From Enchytraeus crypticus (lineage: Eukaryota > Annelida > Clitellata > Enchytraeida > Enchytraeidae), in the NCBI GenBank assembly GCA_905160935.1, contig CAJHZI010000450.1:310001-374000 (forward strand): DNA of 64,000 bases, given 5' to 3'. Made by a program: the position numbers and the translations under genes. Within the stretch, counting starts at the first letter, position 1. The number at the start of each line of letters is the position of its first letter. The notes beneath the pieces are model-generated. The model saw only the letters and a program-made list of their open reading frames with translations, did not search any database and was not told the origin of the DNA. Shown here one piece after another: positions 43,096-56,600 of the stretch.

Positions 43096-45363
43096 AGACT
43101 ATCTTTCTCTCTCTCTCTCTCTCTGTCTCTGTCTCTCTCTCTGTCTCTCTAGAATATCTCCACTAGCAGCCATTGGATGCTATTGAGTTATAAGAATAAG
43201 AGATTACAAATACAATAAAATAGAACTGTTTAAAAGTAGGGCTATGTGCTGAAAGTAATTTTTTGCATTATGTTCTATAGGTGCGACAAAATTATATAGC
43301 ACGACAATTCAGAAGTATTTCCTCTTCAAAAACCTTCAGGACTAATTCGTTAAATAAAACAGAGGAACAGCCGGCTGTATCACTTCCATATCCAGAAAAT
43401 CCTTCTGGGAAATTTCACAGGACTGCGGGTCCCTAGGGGCTATCGCAAATCCGGGAGACTATGGGATTGCTGCTAGGCAAGGACCAGGACTCTAAATCCT
43501 GGACATATTGATAATTCGAATAGAACAAGACGAATGATGACAGATGACCCGAGTTCAAATAATAGATCGTCTGAGAATTATTGTGATTTAAAAATATAGT
43601 GCTGCTCACGTGTGAGAGCTTTGAATTGAGGATGCGATGAAGATGAGGGGTGAGCGGAAGAGATAGAATATAGGTGGAAGAGATAGAATATGGGTGGAAG
43701 AGGAGAAAGGGTAAAAACTGGAAGGTATAGAATATGGGTGGAAGAGGAGAAAAGGGTAAAGAGTGGAAAAGAGGAAAGGTATACTGGTGGAAGAGAGGAA
43801 ATGAATATGGATAAGAGTGGAAATAGATATTGACGAAGGAGAGAAGATGAAGAGGTGTGGATGAATGGAGGGATTCATCGTCTCTCTTCGAGAGAGAGAG
43901 AATGGGGATGAAAGAGTGACGACGATGAAAAATCAGCTAATTCATTTGTTCCTTTAAAAGTTGTTTAAAAATTTAATAACCAGATATATAAAAGTATACC
44001 CAGATGCTGGGATTTGGTCAATACCTATATACATGGGCTGGTGTATAGATATACACGCACGCTTCTCCTATGTTTTTATAATCACCTTACAAAGCAACAT
44101 GGAATTTGCGTGAAGCTTCAGATAAGTTATAATTCTAGATGTGGGAGGGTCCAACAGCATATTCCAGATAACTGTAGGTCTTCGAAACGGCTACTAACGC
44201 ATAAATAGAGAGAGAGAGAGAGAGAGAGAGCTTCGCGCGGGTGTAGTCGAAACCGTGGCCTGTTAGCTATCTGAATCTATCTGAATTTATCTGAATTTAT
44301 ATCAATATATCTGAACTTATCTGCATTTATCTTCGGACGCATAGAAATCTTGTGAGTTATAAGGGAATATAGCCTATTGTAATTACGTTTTAGTTGTAAA
44401 ATACGGTTCTAGAAAGTACTTACAGTATATTATAAACCTTTGAAGGTATTAACAGACATCTCTTAGTGCACTGCCTGCAGGCAGATCCATGGTATATAAC
44501 ACCTCAACTCTTCTCCGTCTTCCGCTCTCCTCTTCACGTCCACATATAAGTGAAACTTTAAAACATATCTAACAATCGTAATCTCGGCCTGCCTCTGCCT
44601 CTGTTTTCTTCATTCTGCATAGATATATTCCATGATAATTTATCATGTTGGTGAATTTTCAGTCTAGACTGCTATTTGGTTATTAAAATGTTACTTTTTC
44701 TGTAAAAACATCTAGTACTGTACTGTTAATATTATTAATGAAGTTATGTATTCGAAAAAACAAATACATTATATTTATAGACTCTTTAGAAGGTTAATAT
44801 AAAACGATCAGAACTCAATTATAAAAAATAATCTCCCATTAATTGCCAGTAATTGGTATGCCTTAATTACAGATTTCTTAGCACTATTTTTGTGAATAAT
44901 ATTTTGTTGATAAAAAAAATTGAATTCAGCACAAAGACTACGCAGCGCGAGGCCATTACTAAAAGTAAGCGTTATCTTTAGTTTCTGCCAAATTCGATCA
45001 ATAATTTCCTATTGCCTTTCCGACTTTTGTTTAGTCGCCTCTAAAGTGAGATACAATCACGATGTCAGAAAATCAACTAACTACAACTAGTCAATTGAAA
45101 CTGTTGTCCATGACATTATTGAGCGTTATTTAGTCAAAGACAAACTGATGAGCGGAAAATAATATCCTTTAAATGAGGCCAATCCAAAATTCAGGATCCG
45201 AAATGAAGCAGACAATGGAATTGTTTAAAGATAAAGATATTTCTAAATAGTAACACTTTAGAAACTACAATAAATACAACAATCAACTCAGCCATTAATT
45301 AATTTAATTTCGGGTCTTTAGAAATAAGCGATAGTGAAAATTAATTATAATAATTACCCGACA
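42841..45363. other. Intergenic DNA between GBE1 and the DC-STAMP gene
   Basis: Contains CT microsatellites (43033-43155), purine-rich repeats of GGGTGGAAGAGGAGAAA and GATAGAATAT (43640-43815) and a GA run (44206-44230). No gene was recognised. Confidence 0.6.
44458..44625 (-). mobile_element. E1 3' end
   Basis: Minus copy with the hairpin CTGCC-TGCA-GGCAG: a new loop sequence with an intact stem. The GA tail is almost absent. Confidence 0.75.
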
Positions 45364-45369
45364 TTTATT
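45364..45369 (-). promoter_or_regulatory. AATAAA overlapping the stop codon of the DC-STAMP gene
   Basis: The minus strand reads AGT TGA ATAAA: the last A of TGA is the first A of AATAAA. If used, the 3' UTR would be only some 15-30 bases long. Confidence 0.5.
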
Positions 45370-47420
45370 CAACTGTCCACAAACCTTCTTGACGTTAAAC
45401 TAAACAACAATAAACAGTCATCCACTTCGTCGTCATAAATATTGACATCATCTGAATATGTATCTCTAGGTAAACAAACTGGGCAAATGTCTTCAAGAAT
45501 AGAATAACATTCTTTACAATAAATAGAATCGCAGCCGTCAGTGGGACAGTAAACAAACATCTCAGCGTTTTCATGCCACCCGCACACCAGACATCTCTTT
45601 CTGAACTTTTGTGAAAAGTATCGACAGAATAAAAGCTTTGCGCACGCGCGTAGTGGCCGACAGTTGATCAGCTGTTTCCGGCTTGTCGATTGATTCAAAA
45701 TGGCGACTTTTGCTAGTCTATTTTTTAAATGCGCTCGCTGTACTGAGACAATCCTATACAGCTGATCGGCCCTCTGAAGCTGTCGCTCTGGATAGAAATA
45801 CCCGGTGACTTCGTTTCTAATTCTAAACAGCCGAGCTTTAAAGAAGATCGTCAGAAAGAGCGTGAAGTGCAGAAGCAGCACCGTGGCGATGGTGAATACG
45901 GACGGAAAGCTTGGACGAGGCAGGCAGGATTGTATTTCACTCTGTGAGCTGGGCCACTGAGCATGCTGGAAAGATTTGAGGAAAACATCAAGTAAATCGA
46001 CGATCAAGCCTTCCCCTGTGACGACCATACCAGGCTTGTTGCCCCCTGAAGCCCCTACCTCGTAGTTAACACTCCCGTGTCGTCCAACAAGCGCCAGCAC
46101 CCAATAGAGTATAAAGTCAAACGTGAAGCAGAATAGCGTGATGAGAAGAAGCAGAAAGAAGACATAAAGTCCCGTGTGACGTAATCGCTTCTCGAAGGCT
46201 GAGAGTCTCCACTGAGAGATATCTGCCAAGTACTTCATCTCATATCGTCTTAGAGGCAGCAGTCCAGATTCAACACCCTCACAATTCATACATCTCTTAC
46301 GATCTAGCGCACGAAAACGTTCGTTCACGTAGACATTATCATACACATCACTGCTGATGAACAGGCTAACGTGCCTGTAGGCTGAGTAAACCAGTATACC
46401 TACAGACAGCGGAACAATCTTAATCATCAATCGAATAACGTAGAGAAAGTTCTCGGCAAATCGAGCAAACTCTTCGTTGACGTTTTGGCGAATCTGGAAG
46501 ACGGCTTGCGACGCGTTAACCCTGGCACGTTGGTAGGGTTCAGGGGTGACTGTGAACCTTAGGGCTCGCCGCAGACCCTTCATGGCATTCCTGGTGGAGT
46601 TGATGGCCTCTTGGATGGCGTCACCAGCCCAGTAGGAAGGCTGACAGAGGGCGGTGCTGTTGCTGAGGCTGTTACAGACGACGAGGGAGCTGAGAGACTG
46701 ACAGATGTCGCTATCGCCTTCTGATAGGGTTATTTCGTCTAGATTCATTCTGCAATAATGTAAATATACAGAGAATCGTAAGAAAAAAAGGGTAGGTAAT
46801 TTAATATTTACTATTTATGTTAAAACAGACATGCATCGTATATATGTAGAACGCAGGATGAAATTAGTAATTACGCAACTGTTTTGCTGAAAGATAATTT
46901 CATACAGCGAATTTCTCTCAACATAATTTATATAATCAAAAGTTACTCTAAAACTATTTTGTGATGATTCCCGCTCATTGAAAAATAGAACAAGAATATA
47001 CTGCCCGTGTATTCAAGGGTAACTAAGCAGCAACTTCAAATTCAATTTCAATGGAAAACTACTTAGAACCATATTCACTCAAAACTAAAGAAACCCTAGT
47101 GAAGAACCCAGCGTATGAGGCAATGATTACACATACTAAATAATCAATCAATCAAGCAATAAGAATTTAACGTCCGGTTCCTCGCCATAAGGCATTATCA
47201 GCGTCGTCTTTTGCAGACTCTACAAATATACTCCCGATGAAATATTTTCATTTAATGTTTATATTAAATTTAGGTGAAGTGTGTTTTTATTTTGAATTAT
47301 TGGAAATGCTCATAAAAATGTAAAATTGGTAATTGGAATGACTCGGAGGGATCTGCTAATCAATGGCTACATCGTTGCGGCCTGCAAAGATCTAGGGTAA
47401 AACCGGGAGTTGCTTCGTAC

Positions 47421-47471
<51 letters not shown>

Positions 47472-47620
47472 CAGAGACAGACTGACAGACAGACATAGAC
47501 AGAGACAGAGAGAGACAGACATACATAAACAGAGACAGAGAGATAGACAGAGACAGAGACAGAGAGAAAGAGAGAGACAGAGAGAGACATAGAGACAGAG
47601 AGCGAGAAAGAGAGAGCGAT

Positions 47621-47681
<61 letters not shown>

Positions 47682-50600
47682 CAGAGAGAGCGAGAGAGAG
47701 AGAGAGAGATGGAGAAAGAGAGAGGCAGAGAGAGATAGAGAGCTACATAGCACGCAATCTTCTACTCGAGTGAAAATAACAGTTTGAAAAAAATCTCAGA
47801 CCGGCGCTATTCCTGTACCTCAATTTCTATTTCAGCGAAATGGTAACTCTTTCAAAATTTCTACCTACACTAGAAATATCTCGCTAATTTTAAAAAGAGT
47901 GTACAATTTCTAGAATAAGAATTCTCCCGCCGAATATGTATCCGGTATTTAGTATTACAACCATAATATACATGTGAGTTACTGATATGATCTAACAGAC
48001 ATACTTGCAGAAGGTTGATGAAGAATATCACACCATCTATCAATGCTGCTGGAATAAGATTTGGCGTATGCTTTCTAAAGTGATTCTTATTGTATTTCGT
48101 AAAGGCTAAGGGCTCTGATAAGAGCAAATGCATCGATTTGTTATATTTTTAGGCCCACTTTCTCTGTGTCTCTGTAATGTAAATTATCGGAAAGATGCTT
48201 GAAAGAGTTAGAGTATAGAGCCACATCACCGCTTGCTGATGATTCGTAACTCTCATTCCAGCAAATTAATGACTCGTTCTGATCAATGCATCTCACGGAA
48301 ATTCTTGGATACCATATAGACCACGTGGGTCCACTCTACCTATACTTACTGAAGCCCAAGAATTAGCCTTATTCGTCAGTTAACTGAAGGTTACTAAATT
48401 TTTATAATTACATGATACGTACTAGTAGTCAAGTTGAAATTCAAAACGAAATATTTATAATACTACACATATGTATGTAGCTATTGAAGCCAAATATATT
48501 GTTTTGTTCGTCAGTATAATGCAACATAGGCCTACTAAATTTAAAATTATCGAAACGATGCTATGAGTCAAAGCGAAACCTGTAAAATAATTTAGTGAAT
48601 ATTTTCCTTTTCCACAAGTTTATCTTGGGCTTGGACTGATGATTAGAATCCTTTTAAAATACAGTAAAACATCTAGGGGTTAATTTCTAGGCTCGCCCAT
48701 TACTGACATCGCTTTCCAGTGAGGAAACTGACGTTAAAATTATCTTTACCAGCTTTTTTGAATCAGGGTATACTTTGCCAGCTTCTCAAAATACTAAAAA
48801 TTAGAACATTCGCAGAAGACACAGAACGAATCAGTATTTCGCTTACAGTACGGGCTCATCTCACTCTAAAGCTTAACAAAAAGTTACAATATTAATCCTT
48901 ACTTCTATATTTGTATCTCAAAGGCACTATCAGAGACGCTTCGAAATAGCATTCAACAAATGAGACGCCTTCTTGCACACTGCATCGATTCTCACGTATT
49001 CCTACAGACTCAAGCGCCACTGAAGATCAATACTCCAGCCTCTGAGTGCTTTAAGGAATTAGTGATTTCCAGTGATCCGTGTTTCTCGAAGCAATCACAT
49101 TTGTTGCTATCTCGTCCATTAGCCGAGGTTTACGAGACGCTCTGCGCAAGAGGTTGTGCGCATTTAAACAAAACGTCGTCGTTTAATTGCCGCGCTGCGC
49201 TTAGAAAATATAGAATCACTTGACGCCGCTAATGCGCGCGACACATTCCCTACGTCAGCGCGTGCTGATGTATGTTCTGAGTAGAAACAGTGGAGTAAAC
49301 AGAAGTGCAGACTAAGCGGAGAGGTTGCACAAAATTTAAGTCTAACTTTGGTTGGATACCGACTTGTATTTGCAGGCATGGAGTCCTAGATAATTTATAT
49401 TATGATATTGCCTTTATATATGATGCTATATATAAAGGCGAGATAAAGATGCTAATTATAAAGATGCTTTATATATGAAGGTGTCCATCTTGCATGTCAT
49501 TTTTCAATTAGATATAAAATAATTAGAGCTGAATTGAATATATTGGCTATATTTATCCAAGGAAATAAATTTATTTCAAAACAAGACAAAAAAATTAATT
49601 ATATTATCTACTTGAATGTCTCAATAGTGTAGGGGTAACGTCATAAAGTTTTAAATGACCGATCCTGTGTTGAATTGAACCCTCGCGGGTTCGAATCCCA
49701 GACGCGCTGATCTGAGAGTAAAATCTCGGATATTCACTGGACTGGTTACACGGAAAATAGAATAAATTGCTTAACGGTTTAACCATGTGGTACTAAAAAG
49801 TGATAGATACACTATTGAGACATTCTGTTTAATATTTTACTAAATGCCTCGAATGATGGAATATTTACCCGGGATCTCCATGTATGTCCAGTGACTCATG
49901 GAGCTTGTCGTACTGGTTTGAGCTCTGCTTGGGAGCCCACCGGTCAGGGTTAATGGTGTCCAGGATGTCCTTGGCGTGGTGGTAGACTCTCCCCAGGGCC
50001 CCAATGACCCCTAGACACTGTTCCCGGGCACTCAGTATCCCTGCTAGGCACGAGTTGTGGGCCCTCTCTATCAGATTGCGGCAGGTCTGAGAGAAAACAG
50101 AGAATTACTTGCACAAGTAAAAAAAGTAAACACGCATTCTAGTGAAATGATAAACTATGTTGATGTCTATCACTTTTAATACCACGTGTTTAAACGGTTA
50201 GGCAATTTAGTCCATTTTCCGTGGAACCAGTCCAGTGATTGTCTGAGATTTTACTCTCAGATCAGCGAGTCTGGGATTCGAACCCATGAGGGTTCAATTC
50301 ACCTCCGGATCTGTCATTTAAAACTTCACGACGTTAACACTACGCTATTAAGACATTCTAAAAGATACAGGTAAAAGATCCTAGTACAAGTGCAAGTAAA
50401 AGATCTTAGTTTTTCATTTATTAAATTTATTTTTATTTAAATTTGAGACGGTCTATTGTCATTGTTTATTGTTATTTTTTGAGACTGTCTTATCGTATCC
50501 CGACTCTAGTTAAACTGGAATTCAAGGGAGGATGATGATGATTGCTATTTAAATTTGGCGAGGAGCACTAATATCCATACCAACGTCAGAAAGGGTATTC

Positions 50601-53600
50601 GGTTGGTGAGCGCCTAGGCTCCAGAAATTGCTACAAATTTTCTAATCTTGACCCTGGTTGATCTGAGATTCAAGGGAAGATGATGATGATGACGATGATG
50701 ACGTGGTGATGATGATGATGATGAAGAATGATATTTAAATTTGAATTTCCCGTTTTTATACGATATTAATAAATGACCTTCGAGATAGGATATGGCTTTG
50801 ATGTTATGCATGGATGATCGTTATAGACGGTATCCTAAGCGGTTTGGATCTGAAGTTGTGATATTACAAATTAAATTTTCCTGTTTTGTTAGTAGTTTAT
50901 AAGCAGTTAGTTTTATTAGAAAAGAAAGTTAATGTCAATATAAGACCAATCGCCTCTAACGACCCAAGCCGTTTACTGTTGGTCTACTTCTCAGTGTCTC
51001 GGACACAACACGGGAAACATCAAGTACTACGAAATTGTAAATAAATTACGACTAAATCAACCTAAGAAGAAATAACAACTCTAAAGCAGATCCAAACCTT
51101 TCCAGTTCCATGTAGCTGCATGTATCCATTGTAGACATCGGACTCTATGTCCCCCAGTCCGCGTTCGAGGGGACTCAGGCCCCTCCACACCTCCCCGGCG
51201 GCTGCCTGGAGCCCGGACAGCGTCGAGTTGACCTGGAGCATCATGGAGTCGAAGGGCTCCAGCAGAGGCATGGTCTGGTTGTAGGACCTCTCTGCGCTGC
51301 AGCTCAGGCATTCCGCCATTTGCTGCATCAAGATTATCATCATCATCAAATAAGATCATCATCATCATCAAGATCATCATCATAAAATCTAAATAAATTT
51401 TAAGTATATCTGGCTGGAATAGGGCAAACGCAAGCAATCTGCTGCATATATGTAATACGCGACTAAGGCTGGAGCTGATGATGACTAGAGGGGACCCACC
51501 TCACCATGAAATATTTTCCCCCAGGATTAAATGGTAATTAATTCATCTAACTGAGGAAGGCAACGGGAAACCTCCTCAGAAGCCATACCTTTCCCAAGCT
51601 GTAGGCTACATAAGGTATGGATAGGGCATACACTTTGTGAGGGGATTGACTTGTTATCTAAGGAGTGCTCTTATGGAGTGGGAAAGCAGACTTTGAATAT
51701 GAATATCTACTTTGAACCTGCAATTTCGCAGTGCATTACAGCAGAAGAAGACATCTGGCTGGAGTCAGTGGCGATGTTGGTAAGATGTTCGACTGCAGAT
51801 CAGTATGTGCGGGGTTCAAATTCTGGGGTCGCCCGTCACTGACGTCGCTTTCGAGTGAGAAAACTGACGTTAACAATAGATGATATGAGAAAAATTAGAT
51901 GATATGAGAAAACTAAATAATAAAGCAACTCTTAGTATAACAAGATATATAACCAAGTAAATCATTAATCAACTTAACGAATATATGATATAAAAGTTAA
52001 CATGTACTTTATTAAATCAAGTTAATATGACATAAAATAAAATCATAAAGCAACTCTAAGAATAGCACAATATAAGACAAACAAAATAATATCACTTCCA
52101 GGAATAGCATGGTATAAATCAAGTAACATAAAATATACTCTAATAATAACATGATGCAAAATAAGTCAAGTTACCGCCTAGCGGCAACTGAATAGTATAT
52201 TGTAATATTTACACATTATTTAGTCGTATAGAAATTAGGTTGCAGCCTACCGCAAGCCCTTTCTTCAAGAAATTCGAAAGCGGTATTGTATTCTTAAATA
52301 AGCAATTATTAATAATTTATTATGTTCTTCTCGGAAGCACGGCTCTTTAATTATTCGTATTATTTACTGATATCACTGATGATAATGAGCCGTTTATCGA
52401 TTGATTTTATATTCTCTACAATCAATGCAGTAAATTTGAGGAAGAAGATAAACAAACAATTACATTGGCGACCAGTTACCCAATCAATTGCAGATCAAAT
52501 GATGAGATAAAGGAACAATGCTTCATAAATTCTGGCGCAGAATGGCCAACCAATAAACCTAGTCAACTCAATTTACGCAACTTTACAAATGGACTTGAAC
52601 GGTCGATATCGAGGATGTTAAATTCACTGGATGAGGCAGATGGCGACTGCATTGTTACATTCAGAAATATGTAGAGCTTTGTTTTACCATTCAGGTAGCA
52701 AGACAAAAACAAAAAAATATAAGGAAACAAAACAGATAAGATACAATCATATAAGCACACACAAAATAGCACTGAAAACATTGGACGCAAACATAAAATC
52801 AAACAAGCAACTACAAATATTAACTAAAAATTAATTAAATGAATTTCAGCGAACGTTCAAAGTAGTTTCGCAATAAGCTATTAAGTTAAACAACTCTGTT
52901 TCCAGCCATATGTTTCAGTGACACAATCAATATATAAAAAGCTATGATAAAAAAATAAATCGGATAAAAAATGGAGTTTTCTAAATACAATTTTAAGCCC
53001 AATTACATTAGTAATTTGAAGTTTTTACGAAAAAAATACTTGCAAAATGTTCCTGTTATAACTTGACGTATTCTTATCAGACTTACTCATTGTTTGTTAA
53101 ACAAAATGTTTCCAACTTTAAACGGCACAAATAAAATAATAAATAAACTAATAAATAATAATAAATAATAAAATAAACTAATACTTCAACTTGAAATCTC
53201 AGATTAATGCGCATTGTGTTTGTGAAGATTTCGGCATTGTTTAGAATTTCAAATCTCAGTGATCTCTCGTTGCCGATGAAGCATTCAGGCAACAATTCAC
53301 GGCCATCTCTTGCTTTAGACGTTAGCTTTAGGCAGTTTGGACAACAATCGTACCAGCTTTTCAAACTTCGCAGGTCGATATTCACGAAGATTCGATGACC
53401 AATCGATGGATATACGCAGACGATCTAGCACCCGGTTGTACGATAAACGAAAGAGTAAAACTAATAATTCTTCCGGGCAATTTACGATTGAAAGTCTCCC
53501 TCGCGACTTGATGATATAAAAGATAAATCGCTCGGATTCTGCAAAAATGGCGCGCGAATCGCGGATTTCTGTAACCAGGATGCGACAATAATCGCCGATT

Positions 53601-56600
53601 CGAGCCGTTAATGGGCAGATTGTCTGCCTATTGATAAATGGGTGATCTTTGCGTCCAAGATTTTCCAATGTAACGAAATTCTTGCGCAAGAAGATTGAAA
53701 ATGAAGAATCAAATCACTTAGTAGAATGTCGATATTGAAGAATGGCGCAGTTTTATGAACAATATGGTGAATGGTATGAAATAAAGTTAATGAGTGCCGT
53801 CACTGACATCGCCCGTCACTGACATCGCTTTCGAGTGAGGAAACTGACATTAACATTAGCTTAGTCTTTTCTTGTCTATGCTTTCAATCATCCGCTTCCA
53901 TTCTATTTCAGTACTGACACATGTGTATGAGTATGTGTATGTTTGTACGTGGATGTATGTGTATATGTGTGTAATCTAATTAATTAGTATTTTGTCCTGC
54001 TTTTCTAAACTTTTTAAACAAATTATTTTAAACTTTAAATATCATTTGTAGAAAAACACGACATTCTTTCTTCATTGGCTGGAGCCAGTGGCTATGTCGG
54101 TAAGATGTTCGACCGCGGATCAGTAAGTGAGGGGTTCAGATCCTGGGCTCGCCCGTCACTGACATCGCTTTCGAGTGAGGAAACTGACATTAACATTAGC
54201 TTAGTCTTTTCTTCCCTATATGGTTTCAGTAGTGACTAATTCATACTCATGCAAATGGCTTTAGCACTTTAGCGCTTTAGTTAAGCGCTTATATTTTCGT
54301 AGAGTTATCGAAAGCATTTGATACGTTAGATCACAGTATTATATTAAAATACCCAGTGCAATATGGTATCAGACGTACAGCCAGTCTCCTATTAGAAATT
54401 ACTTATTAAATAGACAACAGTTTATTCTTTATAATGGCACTCACGCATAACAACTATTCGCTGCGGAGTACAGAGTACAACAAGGTTCTATTCTGGGGCC
54501 ACTTATCTTTTTAACTTAGTGATTTGGCATGCATCTTGTAACAAAATTTAATCATTTTTAATATTTGCTGATGATACAAATATATTATATTTTTGTTTGA
54601 TTTATGGAAACTGGTGCTGATAATTAATGCCAACCTTAATATTTCTGCTGATTGGCTCAGACCAAATCGTCTTTATCTTGCTTTTAATGTTAGCAAGAAT
54701 TAATTAATGAGATATTGACATTAATAAAGACCTGCATGTTGACGTAGACATTAGTAACCGGCCCGCCCAGCAAGCATCCGATCATGAAGACGGAGTAGGC
54801 CACTCTGCCCTTCCCGGTGCAGACTGACGGTAAGAGCAGGACGAGGACACACCGGCAGGCCCTCGACACCACCAGGGCCACCCCTACCGCAGCCCCTACC
54901 CCTGTGGCTAAGCCCAACGACGTCCAGACTCCATATCCGAGCTGATAGTGGGTGAGTACGAACACGGTTACCCCTGTCAGCAACACGGCGGCGAAGGAAC
55001 CTAGAGATCTGAGGAAGACGTTCTCGCACTGGTTGAACTTCTTAGATCCTCCAGGATTTATCTCTCGTCTCCCATCCCCGGAGAAATTAACTTCAACGTT
55101 TTTGCTGAAATTTGACACAACTCTCGGATGAACTTTTGCGGATACTTTGTAGTTGATTAGGGTGTCCCCTGGTGAGCTTTGCGGGAGAGAAACAGGGGGA
55201 GGTGGAGTAAGGCGGGGTATGTGAAGTCTATTGGGCTGAATTTCTGCGCAGCATCGTCCCGAGCTAAGCAGACGAGATCTGGACCCATCGAGTGTGCTGT
55301 AGCCCCTATTGGACGGAGAATGTAGGCGTTCGGGGTTCCGGGTTGACATTGTACACCAGGTTATATCCGGAACTGAAAACCTGGATGAAATGTCATCCGT
55401 TTTATAACAACAAGGATCTTTCGATGAATCTAAAACACAAGAATCTTCATTAATTGCATCCTGTTGGTCCACGTGCAATGGATCGCGTCCCACTGGAAAG
55501 GATTTGTTTGAATTAATTCCATTCGTGGGACGATCAGTCGGAGAAAGCTCGTTTTCTAACGGATCGACCAACGCCTGAGTTTTCGAGTCTTCGTTGAATG
55601 AATACAACACTTTCTCGCCATTTGATCCGTTTAGTAGGGTCGGCTTATTGACTAAACCCTCTTCATTACAGCCGCACGGAGAAGCAGTGTTTTTAACACT
55701 CATGTGCTCGTTGGTTGCTAACAGTCGAGTTCCCGTGGTGAGGGGAACACGTTCTTCTTGACGTTCTTGTAACTGATTGCTTGATTGTCGCCCGTGTTGT
55801 CGCTTCTGTTGTTGTTTCATGCGTTGTTGAAGAGATTGTTGTTGTTGCTGGTGCATTTGGCGCAGTGGAGAGAGATCCTGTGTGGGTTTTACAATCATTT
55901 TAGGTTTTCTTTCGTCGTGAACAAGGATGATGTCAGCACAGTTAGACAACGACGTTGAACCGTAACCGTCGTGACAGGTCGAACAACTGTAGAGAAAATT
56001 ATGTAAAATACAAATTATTTAAATTAATTAAATGGAAAATCTAAAATAGCTAGTGTTAACGTCAGTTTCTCTCATTCGAAAGCGATGTCAGTGACGGGCG
56101 AGCCTAGGATTTGAACCCGCACATCCGCGATCGAATATCTCACCGACATCGCCACTGCCTGGATGGCGACGTGAAATTTAATGTATGTAACCGGAATGTA
56201 AAATATTAAAGAAGTAACTTGAATTAATTAAGCTAATAATTATTTTCCGACACGTATTGCTGAATGATGAGGGTCGGCGATGCTGAAATGGATGAAGAAT
56301 CTAAAGCTTGGACCGTGTACAGAAAGAGAACCTGACAGTGAGCCAGAGAATAAATTTATGCTGCAACGTTTGTGATATCAGTCAATTCATTAAGTAAAAA
56401 TGAAAAAAACGTAAAGTAGAGGAAAAGTAGAAAAATTACGTAATTTAAACAAAGATAAAGTATAATATAAACATAAAAGTATGAATTTCATTTACCTTAC
56501 ACACGGAGTAAATTTATAGTTATCTGGGGGCCCAATGACGTCATCTGATGACGTATATTCTCCAGATGAAGAATGACCAATGGAATGGTTATTCAGATTT

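Noticed and set aside
47360..47753. Frames rich in Leu-Ser or Arg-Glu
   Set aside because: Translations of a GA/CAGAGA microsatellite.
48960..49223. 87-codon frame in DC-STAMP intron 4
   Set aside because: No domain, no splice signals and no support beyond the open frame.
54075..54150. tRNA-like boxes (also in all A, B and D copies)
   Set aside because: Boxes A and B are present but no cloverleaf with a paired acceptor stem and anticodon arm can be drawn; multiple dispersed copies with a common body mark SINEs.
54751..55029. 92-codon frame in exon 2 of the DC-STAMP gene
   Set aside because: Same strand, wrong frame; the other frame carries the conserved membrane segments.
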